Assembly (NCBI GenBank): GCA_946811185.2
Contig: OX328108.1
Location: 22,081,239-22,145,238 of the forward strand
DNA: 64,000 nucleotides
Direction: 5' to 3'
Source: Hippopus hippopus
Lineage: Eukaryota > Mollusca > Bivalvia > Cardiida > Cardiidae
Shown: positions 25,001 to 30,035 of the stretch, one piece after another
How the letters are laid out: the number at the start of each line of letters is the position of its first letter
Position numbering within the stretch: position 1 is the first letter of the stretch
Notes under the pieces: model-generated
What the model saw: only the letters and a program-made list of their open reading frames with translations
Databases searched by the model: none
What the model was told of the DNA's origin: nothing
Program-made: the position numbers and the translations under genes

Positions 25001-27193
25001 TAATCAGCATTTCCTCCTTTTCCCACATTGTTTTTTTACCATTTAAAAGACAGAAATCATCTTTTGAGCTACAATGAATTTTTCAATTTGGACAAGTCTA
25101 AAATTTTGGATTCTGGTAAAGAGTTTTGATATAAAAAAAAAAAATACAAATACATATAAATACAATACATATGAGCCATGCTCTGTGAAAAGGGGGCTTA
25201 ATGCATCTGCGTAAAGTATCAACCCCCGTCAGCCTGCACAGTCTGTGCACGCTGACCTGGGCCAAAACTTTTTGCTATGGGTAGATTTTCTGCTTGTCAA
25301 AGGACCAGTCTACCACATGATTAAGTCGGTTATTTAAAAAAAGTGGCTATTATGGATCCATAATTATGTGATGATTGGGCTGGTATCATGTATCATGGTG
25401 ATGCATTAAGCCCCCTTTTTCAGAGCATGGCTCATATATCCTTTTCAGGTGCTGTTGTTGCAAGAGAGTATGGGTTGCCATGTGTGGTCAATGTTCCCCA
25501 GGCTACAGATATACTGAAAACAGGTTAGTTATACCTACTGGTATATGTAATTGATCTTTTCAGCACTATTTATTATTATAGATCAATTTAAGGCCTAGAT
25601 CTCACTGTAAATCACTGCATTCTGATCTTGATCTGCCCCATACAGCCTTATCATGGAGATTTTTTCTGGGGGAAAACATGCTCCATAATTATGATTTCTC
25701 TTCACATAAGTATGCAATGCTTGGTAAAAATGTGGGATTTGGGCTTAAAAGTCAGCAAGTCATACCAAAGGAGGAAACCTATGTATATTTAGCTCTTTTT
25801 CGAAGAAAACAACAAGTTATTGTCATAGCCCTGGGGTCGTCGTCATCTGTGTCTACATTGTTGTCGTCATCGTCTTGCGAAAACTTTGACATTTTGTAAT
25901 ATCTCTATTATTACTGAAGATATTTACTTCAAACTTGGACAAGTTGTTTATTATCAAAAGGGGAACTCATAATAGGGCAAGTACCCATCAAAATATTTGT
26001 GGCACAGTTATGTCCCTTTTTTGACTTAGAATTGTAACAAAAACTTTGACATTTTGGAGTCGTCTACATCTGCGTCTGCAATGTTGTCATCATTGTCCTG
26101 CGAAAATTTTGACATTTCGTAATAACTCTGTTGTTACTGAAGATACATGTATTTACTTTAAATTTGGGCTATTTTTAACTATTAAAAAGGGAACTCATAC
26201 AACAGGGGCATGTTACCACCAAAATACCTTTGACATAGTTATGCCCCTTTTTCGACTTACAATTTTCAATGAAAATCAAGCACTTGCAGCTGAGCCCTGG
26301 CACCTGCATGGGGTACCCGTGTTGTAAAACATGAGTATGACATCTTAACAACATTTCTCAATAAATTTTTTCACTTATGAATAGCTGATTACCTATTGAC
26401 CTTCTGTGTTCAAGATAGTATAGAATTATGGAGGGATGATGAAAATCCACATGAATCTATTTAAGCCTTTCAGCCCACTAGGCAAGGCTTTTGCAGATAG
26501 CATGGATCAAGATCAGACTGCACAGAACATGGAGTCTGATTTTCTATCTGAACTATTGACTTCTTTAGTTAAGTCAATAGGATAAAAACTTTCAGTGAAT
26601 TGTTGAAAGTTTTTTAGGTCTGTACTTGGTACTGAAATAGGTAACCTTTCACCAAACAGTCCTGAGTTTTAACAACCCTGACAAAGAAGGTTTTTGTACA
26701 CATCGTGGGAAAAAGAGAAAATGCTCCTTTTCACACAATATATCCACTCCTGTCAAGGACAAATCCCAACCATTTGAGCTGCATTTAATGTAACACCTGT
26801 AAATACCGTGGATTTGGCCAAGTCGAAAATTTTGCTCTTTGGTTAACCCTTTACCACACAATGACGCCTTTTAACGCCCCTGAAGAATAGGCCTTTTGAA
26901 AACATTGTGGGAAAAGGAGAAAATGCTGGTAACCAGCATTTTCTCCTTTTCCCACAAAGTTTTCTACCCTATCAAAGAAAAGTTGCGTCATTTGAGCCAC
27001 TATGAAATTGTCGTCTGCAAATGCTTTCAATTTGGATAGGTCTTAAATTTTGCCGTTTGGTAAAGGGTTAAAAGTTACGGTTTGAAATTATGTTAAATAG
27101 TATTTAATTTCATTTTCTATTTCAGGTGACTTTGTTTTTCTAGAAGGAGCAAATGGTAAAATACACAAGTTACAAAATAGCAAGGAGCTATAG
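919..27193 (+). CDS. Rifampicin phosphotransferase / PEP synthase-like enzyme, C-terminal 19 exons (5' partial)
   Basis: The family (PEP synthase, PPDK, rifampicin phosphotransferase) uses an ATP-grasp domain and a mobile phospho-histidine domain to transfer phosphate from ATP. Exons seen: 919-1025, 2298-2370, 3778-3870, 4431-4586, 7257-7388, 10102-10186, 13034-13122, 14008-14070, 14976-15074, 16507-16566, 17152-17319, 18167-18238, 19362-19453, 20918-20996, 21771-21822, 23187-23263, 23979-24081, 25449-25523, 27126-27193. They sum to 1743 bases (580 aa plus TAG), every junction is AG/GT, and all phases agree. Landmarks in order are ARPITT (end of the ATP-grasp half), GEMMPGCVTPLT, a helical middle, GHRCVREAEF, and GGLISHGAVVAREYGLP with the catalytic His at residue 533 of this part. 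The protein stops right after that domain, so no PEP-binding TIM barrel follows; this matches the rifampicin-phosphotransferase layout. The substrate is unknown. The ATP-grasp exons must lie left of the window. Confidence 0.93.
1113..1406 (+). mobile_element. tRNA-derived SINE
   Basis: It shows a degraded A box, a B box (GGTTCAAATCC), TTTCCAAGGATTGATGATAG and a GTTGAAAACAGCATTAAACA tail. It lies in the first visible enzyme intron. Confidence 0.75.
1421..1815. mobile_element. Two adjacent MITE-A copies
   Basis: Copies at about 1421-1614 and 1613-1815 lie head to tail, each with its own hairpin remnant. An accidental open frame of 171 codons runs through both. Confidence 0.7.
1825..2010. mobile_element. 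MITE-C 3' half
   Basis: It matches the right half of MITE-C: GATTGTCATCTTCACA, CCATACTTTTAAAG and CTGTTACTGAGCC. The left half is missing where the MITE-A pair begins. Confidence 0.65.
2298..2370 (+). CDS. Enzyme gene, exon with GEMMPGCVTPLT motif
   Basis: The first base completes a Gly codon begun in the previous exon. The peptide EMMPGCVTPLTYSLFRKAID is the family's conserved linker after the ATP-grasp domain. The donor is GTAAGT. Confidence 0.93.
2432..2632 (+). mobile_element. MITE-E copy 1
   Basis: An element of about 200 bp with AGAGCT/AGCTCT ends and a central palindrome (GATACTCATTAGAAT ... ATTCTAATGAGTAC) from 2500 to 2570. Confidence 0.7.
2675..3290. mobile_element. Three tandem degraded MITE-A copies
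   Basis: Copies at about 2675-2897, 2897-3085 and 3085-3290 follow one another inside one enzyme intron. Each keeps a recognisable AAGGAGAAAATGCTGG-like centre. Confidence 0.65.
3290..3492 (-). mobile_element. MITE-E copy 2, inverted to copy 1
   Basis: It has the same palindrome and ends as the element at 2432 but in the opposite orientation, 660 bp away, so the two could pair. Confidence 0.7.
3778..3870 (+). CDS. Enzyme gene, third visible exon
   Basis: The exon has 31 codons in phase 0, from a TTTCAG acceptor to a GTAAGT donor. It carries a Gly-rich turn (ALGGGRIMKYAS) and RLFLNMT, typical of the segment after the MPG motif. Confidence 0.88.
3884..4060. mobile_element. MITE-H copy
   Basis: It begins GTATTCACCAACCATTCTTAA just past the third visible exon and ends CTTAAGAATGGTTTGTTC, an inverted match. 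Confidence 0.65.
4096..4350 (+). mobile_element. tRNA-derived SINE, diverged
   Basis: GTGGGAAAGCAGCCAGTGG and ACTGGTAAAAGAAACTGTAG match the SINE body at 15221; the tRNA head is degraded. Confidence 0.7.
4431..4586 (+). CDS. Enzyme gene, fourth visible exon
   Basis: The exon has 52 codons in phase 0, preceded by TTGCTCAG and followed by GTATGT. It encodes a charged helical stretch (FKKEALETNILGEILYDHT) of the substrate-binding helical region. Confidence 0.88.
4631..4853 (+). mobile_element. MITE-A copy
   Basis: A CCCTTTACCCAACAATCCTGA left end, an AAATGCAGGTTACCAGCATTT centre and an AAAGAGTTAA right end. Confidence 0.75.
5186..5457 (+). mobile_element. tRNA-derived SINE
   Basis: It has a clear B box (GGTTCGAATCC) after GGAACAGGGGGTTGCT, the shared body, and a tail ending ATCAGTCAATCAATCA. 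Confidence 0.8.
6120..6412. mobile_element. MITE-F with two GC-rich palindromes
   Basis: Ends read ATATGGCCTGCAACATGCG and CGCGTGTTGCAAGCCATAT. Inside are two separate palindromes, GCCTGCGCACTCCGCGCAGGC (about 6190-6220) and GCCTGCGCGGACTGCGCAGGC (about 6315-6345), each flanked by AAAGTG-type arms. Confidence 0.75.
6605..6833 (-). mobile_element. MITE-A copy
   Basis: It runs from AACTCTACTAAATTAC to TGTGTAGCAAAAGGTTAA, centre AAATGCTGGTTACCAGCATTT. Confidence 0.75.
7000..7143 (+). mobile_element. MITE-A right half
   Basis: Only the half from GCATTTTCTCCTTTGCC to GGTAAAGGGTTAG is present, ending about 110 bp before an enzyme exon. Confidence 0.55.
7257..7388 (+). CDS. Enzyme gene, fifth visible exon
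   Basis: The exon has 44 codons, phase 0 at both ends (acceptor GACAG, donor GTGAAT). It encodes ITAKDLYDEIQRKLPEYFE. A later GGTGAA at 7409 is a competing donor, but only the earlier donor keeps frame with the next exon. Confidence 0.82.
7536..7773 (+). mobile_element. MITE-A copy, well preserved
   Basis: It runs from TTTAACTCTTTACCACACA to GGTAAAGGGTTAA with a nearly perfect hairpin. A detached second hairpin lies just before it at about 7455-7510. Confidence 0.85.
8206..8431 (+). mobile_element. MITE-A copy
   Basis: AATCCCTTATCAAACAATCCC left end, GAGGTAAAGGGTTGA right end, centre AAATGCTGGATACCAGCATTT. Confidence 0.8.
8465..8693 (+). mobile_element. MITE-A type copy (229 bp, TTAA-flanked)
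   Basis: This copy serves as the reference for the family. It starts TTAACCCTTTACCAAACAAT and ends GTTTGGTAAAGAGTTAA, so the termini are inverted repeats bounded by TTAA at both sides. The centre is a palindrome with about 29-bp arms (ACATTGTGGGAAAAGGAGAA ... mirrored). Exact TTAA bounds suggest mobilisation by a piggyBac-type transposase; that is inference from the target site. No coding capacity. Confidence 0.9.
8691..9852. mobile_element. MITE-A copy split by TIR element N
   Basis: The left half (8691-8744) ends AATTGTGGCAAAAGGAG and the right half (9776-9852) resumes TTTTCTCTTTTTCCTACAGTG and ends GGTAAAGGGTTA. The two halves join into one hairpin when 8745-9775 is removed. Confidence 0.7.
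8745..9775. mobile_element. TIR element N (about 1031 bp)
   Basis: Imperfect terminal inverted repeats of about 110 bp: TACTGTATTTTGCTTAAAT on the left and AAATTTAAGCAAAATATGGTA on the right, with mirrored internal blocks around ATAATTATTTTT. It may have TA target bases. The interior has only short open frames (9432-9626) without recognisable homology. Confidence 0.65.
9880..10000. mobile_element. Internally deleted MITE-A copy
   Basis: CCCTGAGTAAGAAGGCTTTTG is followed by CATTGTTGGAAAAAGAG and then directly by the right arm; the central palindrome is lost. Confidence 0.5.
10102..10186 (+). CDS. Enzyme gene, sixth visible exon
   Basis: The acceptor is TTCATTGCAG; the exon leaves in phase 1. 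The peptide VWETTIMKSSLSGNMSALVM fits the helical domain. A GT/CTGT microsatellite starts about 10 bp beyond the donor. Confidence 0.9.
10194..10290. repeat. GT / CTGT microsatellite
   Basis: Degenerate GTGT and CTGTCTGT repeats starting about 10 bases after the sixth visible enzyme exon. Confidence 0.85.
10296..10515 (+). mobile_element. Second type of tRNA-derived SINE
   Basis: Head TGCATGGCTCAGTGGTAAAG with B box GGTTCAAGCC and a different body (GGCAGTGTACTTGGGTAGG). The 3' tail GATATGACTGAAACAATGTTG is shared with the first SINE type. Confidence 0.75.
10827..11051 (+). mobile_element. MITE-A copy
   Basis: It runs from TTTTAACTCCTTACCAAAGA to CTGGTAATGAGTAA; the centre has lost one base (GCTGGTAACAGCATTTT). 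Confidence 0.75.
11052..11867. other. Intronic stretch without recognisable feature
   Basis: Unique-looking AT-rich sequence inside the enzyme intron 10187-13033. I see no exon, repeat end or RNA motif here. Confidence 0.5.
11868..12032. repeat. ACT / CAT trinucleotide microsatellite
   Basis: Runs of ACTACT, AATAAT and CATCAT with interruptions, producing Thr/Asn/His-rich accidental frames. Confidence 0.9.
12217..12567. mobile_element. MITE-C copy, TTAA-flanked
   Basis: It begins TTAAAGTAACAATAAAGGCC and ends CTCTACTGGGCCTTTAA, with matching inverted arms including ATCATACCATTTAAAAGTA. Its right TTAA (12564-12567) is also the left TTAA of the next MITE-A. Confidence 0.8.
12564..12992 (-). 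mobile_element. Two MITE-A copies, back to back
   Basis: Copies at about 12564-12794 and 12790-12992; the second has centre AAATGCTGGTTAACAGCATTT and ends shortly before the exon at 13034. Confidence 0.7.
13034..13122 (+). CDS. Enzyme gene, seventh visible exon
   Basis: The exon enters in phase 1 and leaves in phase 0 at GTCAGT. It encodes DNYSDVALLLAHCQDVYSAE and VPTALQ, a well-conserved helix pair in the animal members as I recall them. Confidence 0.9.
13202..13457 (-). mobile_element. MITE-A copy, diverged
   Basis: It runs from TTAACCTTTAACCAAATGAC to AAGAGGTTAA; the centre reads AAAATGCTGGTTACTAGC. Confidence 0.65.
13455..13715 (+). mobile_element. tRNA-derived SINE, degraded
   Basis: GTTGGAATCCTGGCTTGGC resembles a B box; the body (GGGAGAGCAGTCAATTGCTTG) and tail (ATATAACTGAAAAACAGTTG) match the SINE at 15221. 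Confidence 0.6.
14008..14070 (+). CDS. Enzyme gene, eighth visible exon
   Basis: The exon has 21 codons in phase 0 after a long poly-T acceptor, with a GTAAGA donor. It encodes EIARLIYQHGREEEFQNMTE. Confidence 0.88.
14245..14635. mobile_element. Two adjacent MITE-A copies
   Basis: Copies at about 14245-14434 (reverse) and 14432-14635 (forward), meeting at TTAACCCTTTATCCC; both hairpins are partly decayed. Confidence 0.65.
14820..14887. repeat. MITE-D hairpin
   Basis: Inverted arms CAGACAATGTAGATCAAAGA and TCTTGATCTACACTGTCTG around GACTGCATGTTCTGTGCAGTC. It lies about 90 bp upstream of an enzyme exon. Confidence 0.8.
14976..15074 (+). CDS. Enzyme gene, exon with GHRCVRE motif
   Basis: The exon has 33 codons in phase 0 (TTTTTGACAG acceptor, GTGAGG donor). 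FMDHHGHRCVRE corresponds to the GHR-x-x-x-E motif of rifampicin-phosphotransferase-like proteins. Confidence 0.92.
15221..15525 (+). mobile_element. tRNA-derived SINE, best-preserved copy
   Basis: A box TAGCTCAGTCGGTAG and B box GGTTCGATCC define a pol III promoter of tRNA type. The body contains CCAAGGATTGATGATGGTCA and GGGAAAGCAGCCAGTGGCTT. The tail ends AACAATGTTGAAAACGGCAT before CAATCAATCAAT. Inserted in an enzyme intron in the sense direction. Confidence 0.88.
15846..16068 (-). mobile_element. MITE-A copy
   Basis: TTAACTTTCTAACCAAATAAC left end and GGGATTGTTTCGTAAAGTG right end; the centre is decayed to AAATCCTGGTCAACAGCTATT. Confidence 0.7.
16179..16385 (-). mobile_element. MITE-A copy, rearranged
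   Basis: Both ends are recognisable, but the hairpin is replaced by partial CCCACAATGTTT and CCCACTATGTTTTC blocks. Confidence 0.55.
16507..16566 (+). CDS. Enzyme gene, tenth visible exon
   Basis: The exon has 20 codons in phase 0 between TTTACAG and GTAAAC. AEFIEKSWESEPEKLIKVLK continues the GHR motif (R-x-x-W-x-x-D/E-P region). Confidence 0.9.
17152..17319 (+). CDS. Enzyme gene, eleventh visible exon
   Basis: This 56-codon phase 0 exon is the longest visible one. It encodes a helical segment ending KTRNAVGQREFGK, with a GTGAGA donor. Confidence 0.9.
17468..18112 (+). mobile_element. MITE-A fragments around a decayed SINE
   Basis: A MITE-A part at 17468-17632, SINE-like remains at about 17655-17870 (GGAAAGTAGCCAGAGG), then a diverged MITE-A at 17889-18112, all within one enzyme intron. 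Confidence 0.5.
18167..18238 (+). CDS. Enzyme gene, twelfth visible exon
   Basis: The exon has 24 codons in phase 0 (TTGTAG acceptor, GTTTGT donor). KMADRFKQAFWRLSELLEQE is an amphipathic helix. Confidence 0.88.
18717..18943 (-). mobile_element. MITE-A copy, well preserved
   Basis: It runs from TTAACTCTTTACCAAATGAC to TATGGTAAATGGTTAA with an essentially perfect central hairpin. Confidence 0.85.
19034..19340. mobile_element. Rearranged MITE-A remnant
   Basis: Pieces of both MITE-A halves (AAAGCATTTGCAGATGACAA; AAATGCTGGTTAACAGCATTT) separated by an insertion; it ends just upstream of the exon at 19362. Confidence 0.5.
19362..19453 (+). CDS. Enzyme gene, thirteenth visible exon
   Basis: The exon runs from phase 0 to phase 2. 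GRIPDRELMFFMTNSEIGHL is typical of the D-x-x-x-FF-T/L stretch before the RRR-Y region. The donor is GTATTT. Confidence 0.9.
19522..19750 (-). mobile_element. MITE-A copy (229 bp)
   Basis: TTAA at both ends and a perfect hairpin. Its right TTAA is also the left TTAA of the following copy. Confidence 0.9.
19747..19972 (+). mobile_element. MITE-A copy, inverted to its neighbour
   Basis: It starts at the shared TTAA with ATGTTTACCACACAATCCCG and ends GTTTGGTAAAGAGTTAA. Orientation is opposite to 19522-19750, so the pair forms a large inverted repeat. Confidence 0.88.
19973..20770. other. Intronic stretch without recognisable feature
   Basis: AT-rich sequence in the enzyme intron 19454-20917 with no repeat end, exon or motif that I recognise; a MITE-A right-half fragment follows at about 20770-20872. 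Confidence 0.5.
20918..20996 (+). CDS. Enzyme gene, fourteenth visible exon
   Basis: The first base completes an Arg codon. AVRRRKIYPLQSAMEFPRLS is the conserved RRR-x-Y segment. The donor is GTGGGT; using the next GT would break the frame. Confidence 0.9.
21117..21245 (+). mobile_element. tRNA-like SINE head
   Basis: TCCTGTGGCTCAGTGGTC and a B-box-like GGTTAAATC followed by GGAATGCCCGTGGGCAAGTC; a further tRNA-headed type, short and decayed. Confidence 0.5.
21425..21475. repeat. MITE-D hairpin, short
   Basis: CTTCAAGATCAGACTGCTTAT pairs with GTAGTCTGATCTTGA. Confidence 0.65.
21490..21718 (-). mobile_element. MITE-A copy (229 bp), perfect hairpin
   Basis: TTAACTCTTTACCAAACAAC to GGTTGGTAAAGGGTTAA; it ends about 50 bp before the exon at 21771, so the splice acceptor sits next to the element. 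Confidence 0.9.
21771..21822 (+). CDS. Enzyme gene, fifteenth visible exon
   Basis: The exon runs from phase 0 to phase 1. EERGTTFTLSG leads into GMPVSQG of the phospho-histidine domain. It starts about 50 bases after a MITE-A copy. Confidence 0.87.
21887..22275 (-). mobile_element. Two MITE-A copies, diverged
   Basis: Copies at about 21887-22114 and 22115-22275 in series; hairpin centres AAATGTTGGTTATCAGCATTT and AAATGCTGGTAACAAGCATTT. Confidence 0.65.
22692..22920 (-). mobile_element. MITE-A copy (229 bp), perfect hairpin
   Basis: TTAACTCTTTACCAAACGAC to GTTTGGTAAAGGGTTAA; one of the least diverged copies. Confidence 0.9.
22939..23156 (+). mobile_element. MITE-D full-length copy, TTAA-flanked
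   Basis: It begins TTAACCCTTATACTGG and ends AGCAGCCAAAGGGTTAA, about 218 bp. The hairpin at about 23052-23120 (GACAGTGTAGATCCAAGATC ... mirrored) sits near the right end, before GTCAGTGAGTCGCGCTTAGC. It ends 30 bp before the exon at 23187. Confidence 0.82.
23187..23263 (+). CDS. Enzyme gene, sixteenth visible exon
   Basis: MPVSQGSVKGTVRVVNSLED and ASAIQ form the start of the PEP-utilising mobile domain (G-x-P-x-S-x-G-x-x-x-G). The exon exits in phase 0. Confidence 0.94.
23590..23805 (+). mobile_element. MITE-A remnant
   Basis: The hairpin has changed to GATTGCTTGTTTCAAGCAATTT but is still palindromic; the right arm TCTGCAGATGCTTTCAATTTG is intact. Confidence 0.55.
23979..24081 (+). CDS. 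Enzyme gene, exon with catalytic histidine
   Basis: The exon encodes TGDILVVKYTDVGWSPYFPL and then TEMGGLISHG. The His codon is at 24078-24080. This T-E-x-GG-x-x-SHG signature carries the phosphate in PEP synthase, PPDK and rifampicin phosphotransferase. The exon exits in phase 1. Confidence 0.96.
24563..24791 (-). mobile_element. MITE-A copy (229 bp)
   Basis: TTAACTCTTTACCAAATGAC to GTGTGGTAAAGGCTTAA with an intact hairpin, in the intron after the catalytic-His exon. Confidence 0.88.
24920..25124 (+). mobile_element. MITE-A copy
   Basis: AATCCTTTACTACACAATC left end and GGTAAAGAGTT right end; the centre reads AAATGATGTTAATCAGCATTT. Confidence 0.7.
25171..25435. mobile_element. MITE-B copy (about 265 bp)
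   Basis: It begins ATGAGCCATGCTCTGTG, then AAAAGGGGGCTTAATGCATC, and ends TTCAGAGCATGGCTCAT. The centre is the palindrome GTCAGCCTGCACAGTCTGTG. It ends 13 bases before the enzyme exon at 25449. Confidence 0.88.
25449..25523 (+). CDS. Enzyme gene, eighteenth visible exon
   Basis: The exon enters and leaves in phase 1. AVVAREYGLPCVVNVPQATD completes the HG-A-x-x-AREYG-x-P signature. Its acceptor lies only about 13 bases after the end of a MITE-B copy. Confidence 0.95.
25790..26330. repeat. Dispersed-repeat-like DNA with an internal duplication
   Basis: Two related units about 223 bp apart share AACTTTGACATTT, TTACTGAAGATA, GGGAACTCATA and ATAGTTATGCCC-like blocks, then GCCCTGGCACCTGCATGG. I recall such sequence from mollusc genomes but cannot name it. 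Confidence 0.5.
26462..26590. repeat. MITE-D hairpin, decayed
   Basis: GCATGGATCAAGATCAGACTG faces GGAGTCTGATTTTCTATC. Confidence 0.55.
26641..27071 (+). mobile_element. Two MITE-A copies sharing one TTAA
   Basis: Copy 26641-26846 (decayed) and copy 26843-27071 (well preserved) share the TTAA at 26843-26846. The second ends 54 bp before the last enzyme exon. Confidence 0.85.
27126..27193 (+). CDS. Enzyme gene, last exon with stop
   Basis: The exon encodes DFVFLEGANGKIHKL and a TAG at 27191-27193. D-G-x-G-x-I/V is the usual end of the phospho-histidine domain. I saw no confident poly(A) signal in the next kilobase. Confidence 0.94.
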
Positions 27194-27720
27194 ATATTTT
27201 ACATTTTTTTTTTTTTTACATGTTACTGATTTTTTTTTACAATTTACAAGATGAGAATGAACAAATGAAATTTACTGAACTTTTATATTAGTGATCTTTT
27301 ATTCTATAATTTTGCATCACATACTAAAACAGATTTGCAGCTTTTGATTAGATTGTGGGAAAAGGAGGGAAAATGCTAGCAACTAGTGTTTTTGTCTTGT
27401 CTGCCTGCAGTGAGCTAAACATGGTGGTCACAAGTGCAGCTTGTTGTTGGTATGTTGGTGTGTGCATGTGTCCATATGGATTTGTCTAACCTATAACTTC
27501 TACATGTATGGATGGATTTTCAAAAAAAGTTTCGCTCTATTTTTCTCCTTCATAAGTAAAAGTGCCCCTGGTAACATTTGTTTAGGTTTGTTCAAGGTCA
27601 AAGTCACACTTGAGGGCCAAAGGATAACATTGTCATAAGTGGAGTTTGTATGAGGTATAACTTCTATACAGTATGTATGCATGGATTTCAAAGTAATTTG
27701 GCACAAGTTTTTTTTTTTTT

Positions 27721-27886
27721 TATAAGCAGAAGGGCTATCCTTAAATATAGCCAGGATTGAAATATTTATAAGCACAGTGAGGGTTATCCTTAAATGTAGC
27801 CAGGATTAAAATATTTGTAAGCACAGTGAGGGCTATCCTTAAACATAGCCAGGATTAAAATATTAATGTGCACAGTGAGGTAGAAA
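27721..27886. repeat. 49-bp tandem repeat, three copies
   Basis: The GGGCTATCCTTAAA / GGGTTATCCTTAAA block recurs at 27732, 27781 and 27830, exactly 49 bases apart, each followed by TAGCCAGGATT and AAATATT. Confidence 0.9.
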
Positions 27887-28640
27887 GTGCCAACTGGGGT
27901 GAGAGCAGAGGGGTTGTTCCCCTCCCACTGGTGGGATTTAATCCATTTAATTAATTCAACCCATCTATTTAGTTTGAAAATACAAGCAAATCTAGGGAAA
28001 AATCAAAATATGTATATGATATTGTGATTTACAACTTTTGTCAGATATTTTTTTATATGCATGTGCGACTGCTACCATTGCTGTATATTGATCTCTGAAG
28101 CTGTAATTGTATTTGTGATGTTCAGTATTTTAAGCTTTTTGGTTGTGATTGTTTTTTAGCAATTTATTCAGTTTTAGACAGTTGTTCTTTAGAATAGTCA
28201 TTCTTTAAAGTCTCTTTTTCTGCCTTCAATATTTTATAATTTTTTTTTTTATTCAACTCTCTCAGCACCAAATGTATAAACTTGAACTTTTACGACAGCT
28301 AGAAAACAATACACTGAAACTTAGAAAAGTTTTTATCTTCTAAGTTTAACTAAACAAGCAGACGGTATAAATCCAAGATATGACTGCATTGTGCAGTCTG
28401 GTCTTGATCTATGGCTTCCACAAAAGCCTATGTTTTCACCTATGGAAGGGTTTTAGTAAAATGTATCAGAGATTGGTTATTATGATGTCTATGTAAAACA
28501 GACATGCTTAAGTTGTCATAATGTGTATGTTGTCAGCTTGTATTGTACATATGAGCCTTAATATGGTGCTTCATTTTTTTGTGAAGTTTTTATTTTTATT
28601 GCCAAAGATTTTTATTATAATGATTATTGATGATATTCTA
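27887..28640. other. Intergenic stretch, mostly without features
   Basis: AT-rich DNA past the enzyme stop. Only a MITE-D relative at about 28255-28455 (ATTGTGCAGTCTGGTCTTGAT) is recognised. Probably includes the enzyme's 3' UTR; no clear AATAAA. Confidence 0.45.
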
Positions 28641-28644
28641 TTTT

Positions 28645-29037
28645 TAAACCTTTACCAAGCAATGCTGAGTTTTAATGACCCTGAGCAAAAAGGCGTCTGA
28701 AACATTGTAGGAAACGAAAAAATGCTGGTATTAATTTTTTCCCTCCTCCCACAATGTTCTCTACACTTTGAAAGATGAAATCACTTCATCTAATATGTTC
28801 GCTGTAGCTGCTCTCAAATATGGACTGGTCTACCATTTTGTCATCAGGTAAAGAGTTAAATAAGTGTGTGCCAATTGTTCAACTTACTGAAGTTCAGTGT
28901 TATTCAAAAGGGCAGAAAACATTGTGGGGATAGGAGAAATTGCTGGTTACCAGCATTTTCTCTTTTTCCCATTGTATTTTCGCAAGAACTCTTCTTCAGA
29001 GTTCTTTCAACTCAGGATTGCTTTTGTAAAGGGTTAA
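28645..29037. mobile_element. Two MITE-A copies sharing one TTAA
   Basis: Copies 28645-28859 and 28856-29037 meet at a single TTAA (28856-28859); the second is shortened on its left side. Confidence 0.7.
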
Positions 29038-29211
29038 GGTAGTAAATATGGTACTACCAGAACGAGACATCTAAACATAATCACACAGATGCTCACACAC
29101 ATTCCAATAGTAGCATCTGCACACAATGTCAACTACAAAACACATGTTGGCTGCAACTGTGAGATATAATTCCATGTTGTTAAACAGTATGTGTATGCAG
29201 TGCATTGAAAT

Positions 29212-29443
29212 ATGAGTGAGCCATGCTATATGAAAAGGGGGCTTAATGCCTCTGCAAAATGTATCCATGCAGGCTGACCTGGATGAAAACTTTTTGCAAG
29301 TTTTCTGTATGTTAAAGGACCTCATGTTTCAGCCATTTGTTATAGAAAATTAATTTTGTCGGCCCATAATTATGTGATGACTTACTTGGTACCATACATC
29401 ACGGAGTTGACCAAGCTCCCTTTTGCCAGAGCATGACTCATAT
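29212..29443. mobile_element. MITE-B copy, shortened
   Basis: GTGAGCCATGCTATATGAAAA left end and TTTTGCCAGAGCATGACTCAT right end; half of the central palindrome is gone. Confidence 0.75.
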
Positions 29444-29451
29444 AAAGTGGG

Positions 29452-29645
29452 AGACAGTGGCTTAGTGGTCTGCCTCTCACACCAAAGGTTTTGTGTTCGA
29501 ATCTCGTGATGAACGGGGTCAAACATTGAAGCCACCCACATTGCGGAGCTGGAACTGGTTAAGATTTCCAGGAAGCATTCATTGAGATTGACTGATATTA
29601 GTTGTGAAAACTTTGTTCACAATTGGTGTAACATAAATAAGTTTG
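29452..29645 (+). mobile_element. Third type of tRNA-derived SINE
   Basis: Head GACAGTGGCTTAGTGGTC with B box TGTTCGAATCTC. Body TTCCAGGAAGCATTCATTGAG and tail GTAACATAAATAAGTTTGAAC match the element at 57056. Confidence 0.75.
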
Positions 29646-29821
29646 AACTGAAATATATAAATCTTACTGATTGTTTGAGTCATGTTTTATTGTGTATGAT
29701 TTAGCCCCCAATGAGTGATAAACTCAAGCCAGGATATTTTCAGTTTGACCAGAAAATGGCCTAAACCCAAGAATTTTAATGCTGGTTTTACCAAGATGGC
29801 CTTTGCTGCACATAAATTGTC

Positions 29822-29880
29822 AATGTAGAACAAAGATAAGACTGTATGATCTTTGTAGTCTGATCTTGATCTACAATGTG
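29822..29880. repeat. MITE-D hairpin
   Basis: ATGTAGAACAAAGATAAGACTG pairs with AGTCTGATCTTGATCTACAAT. Confidence 0.65.
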
Positions 29881-30035
29881 CACTGTATTGAAAGCAATTA
29901 AAACTTAAGCTTTGTACTGTATAGGTTACACCATGGACTTAATGTGTGTATAAACTGACCCTTTTCTTTTTCTAAAAAGAGTCTTAACATGTAATACTTA
30001 TACTGTCAAATCTGTCATATAGACCTTTTGTATTA

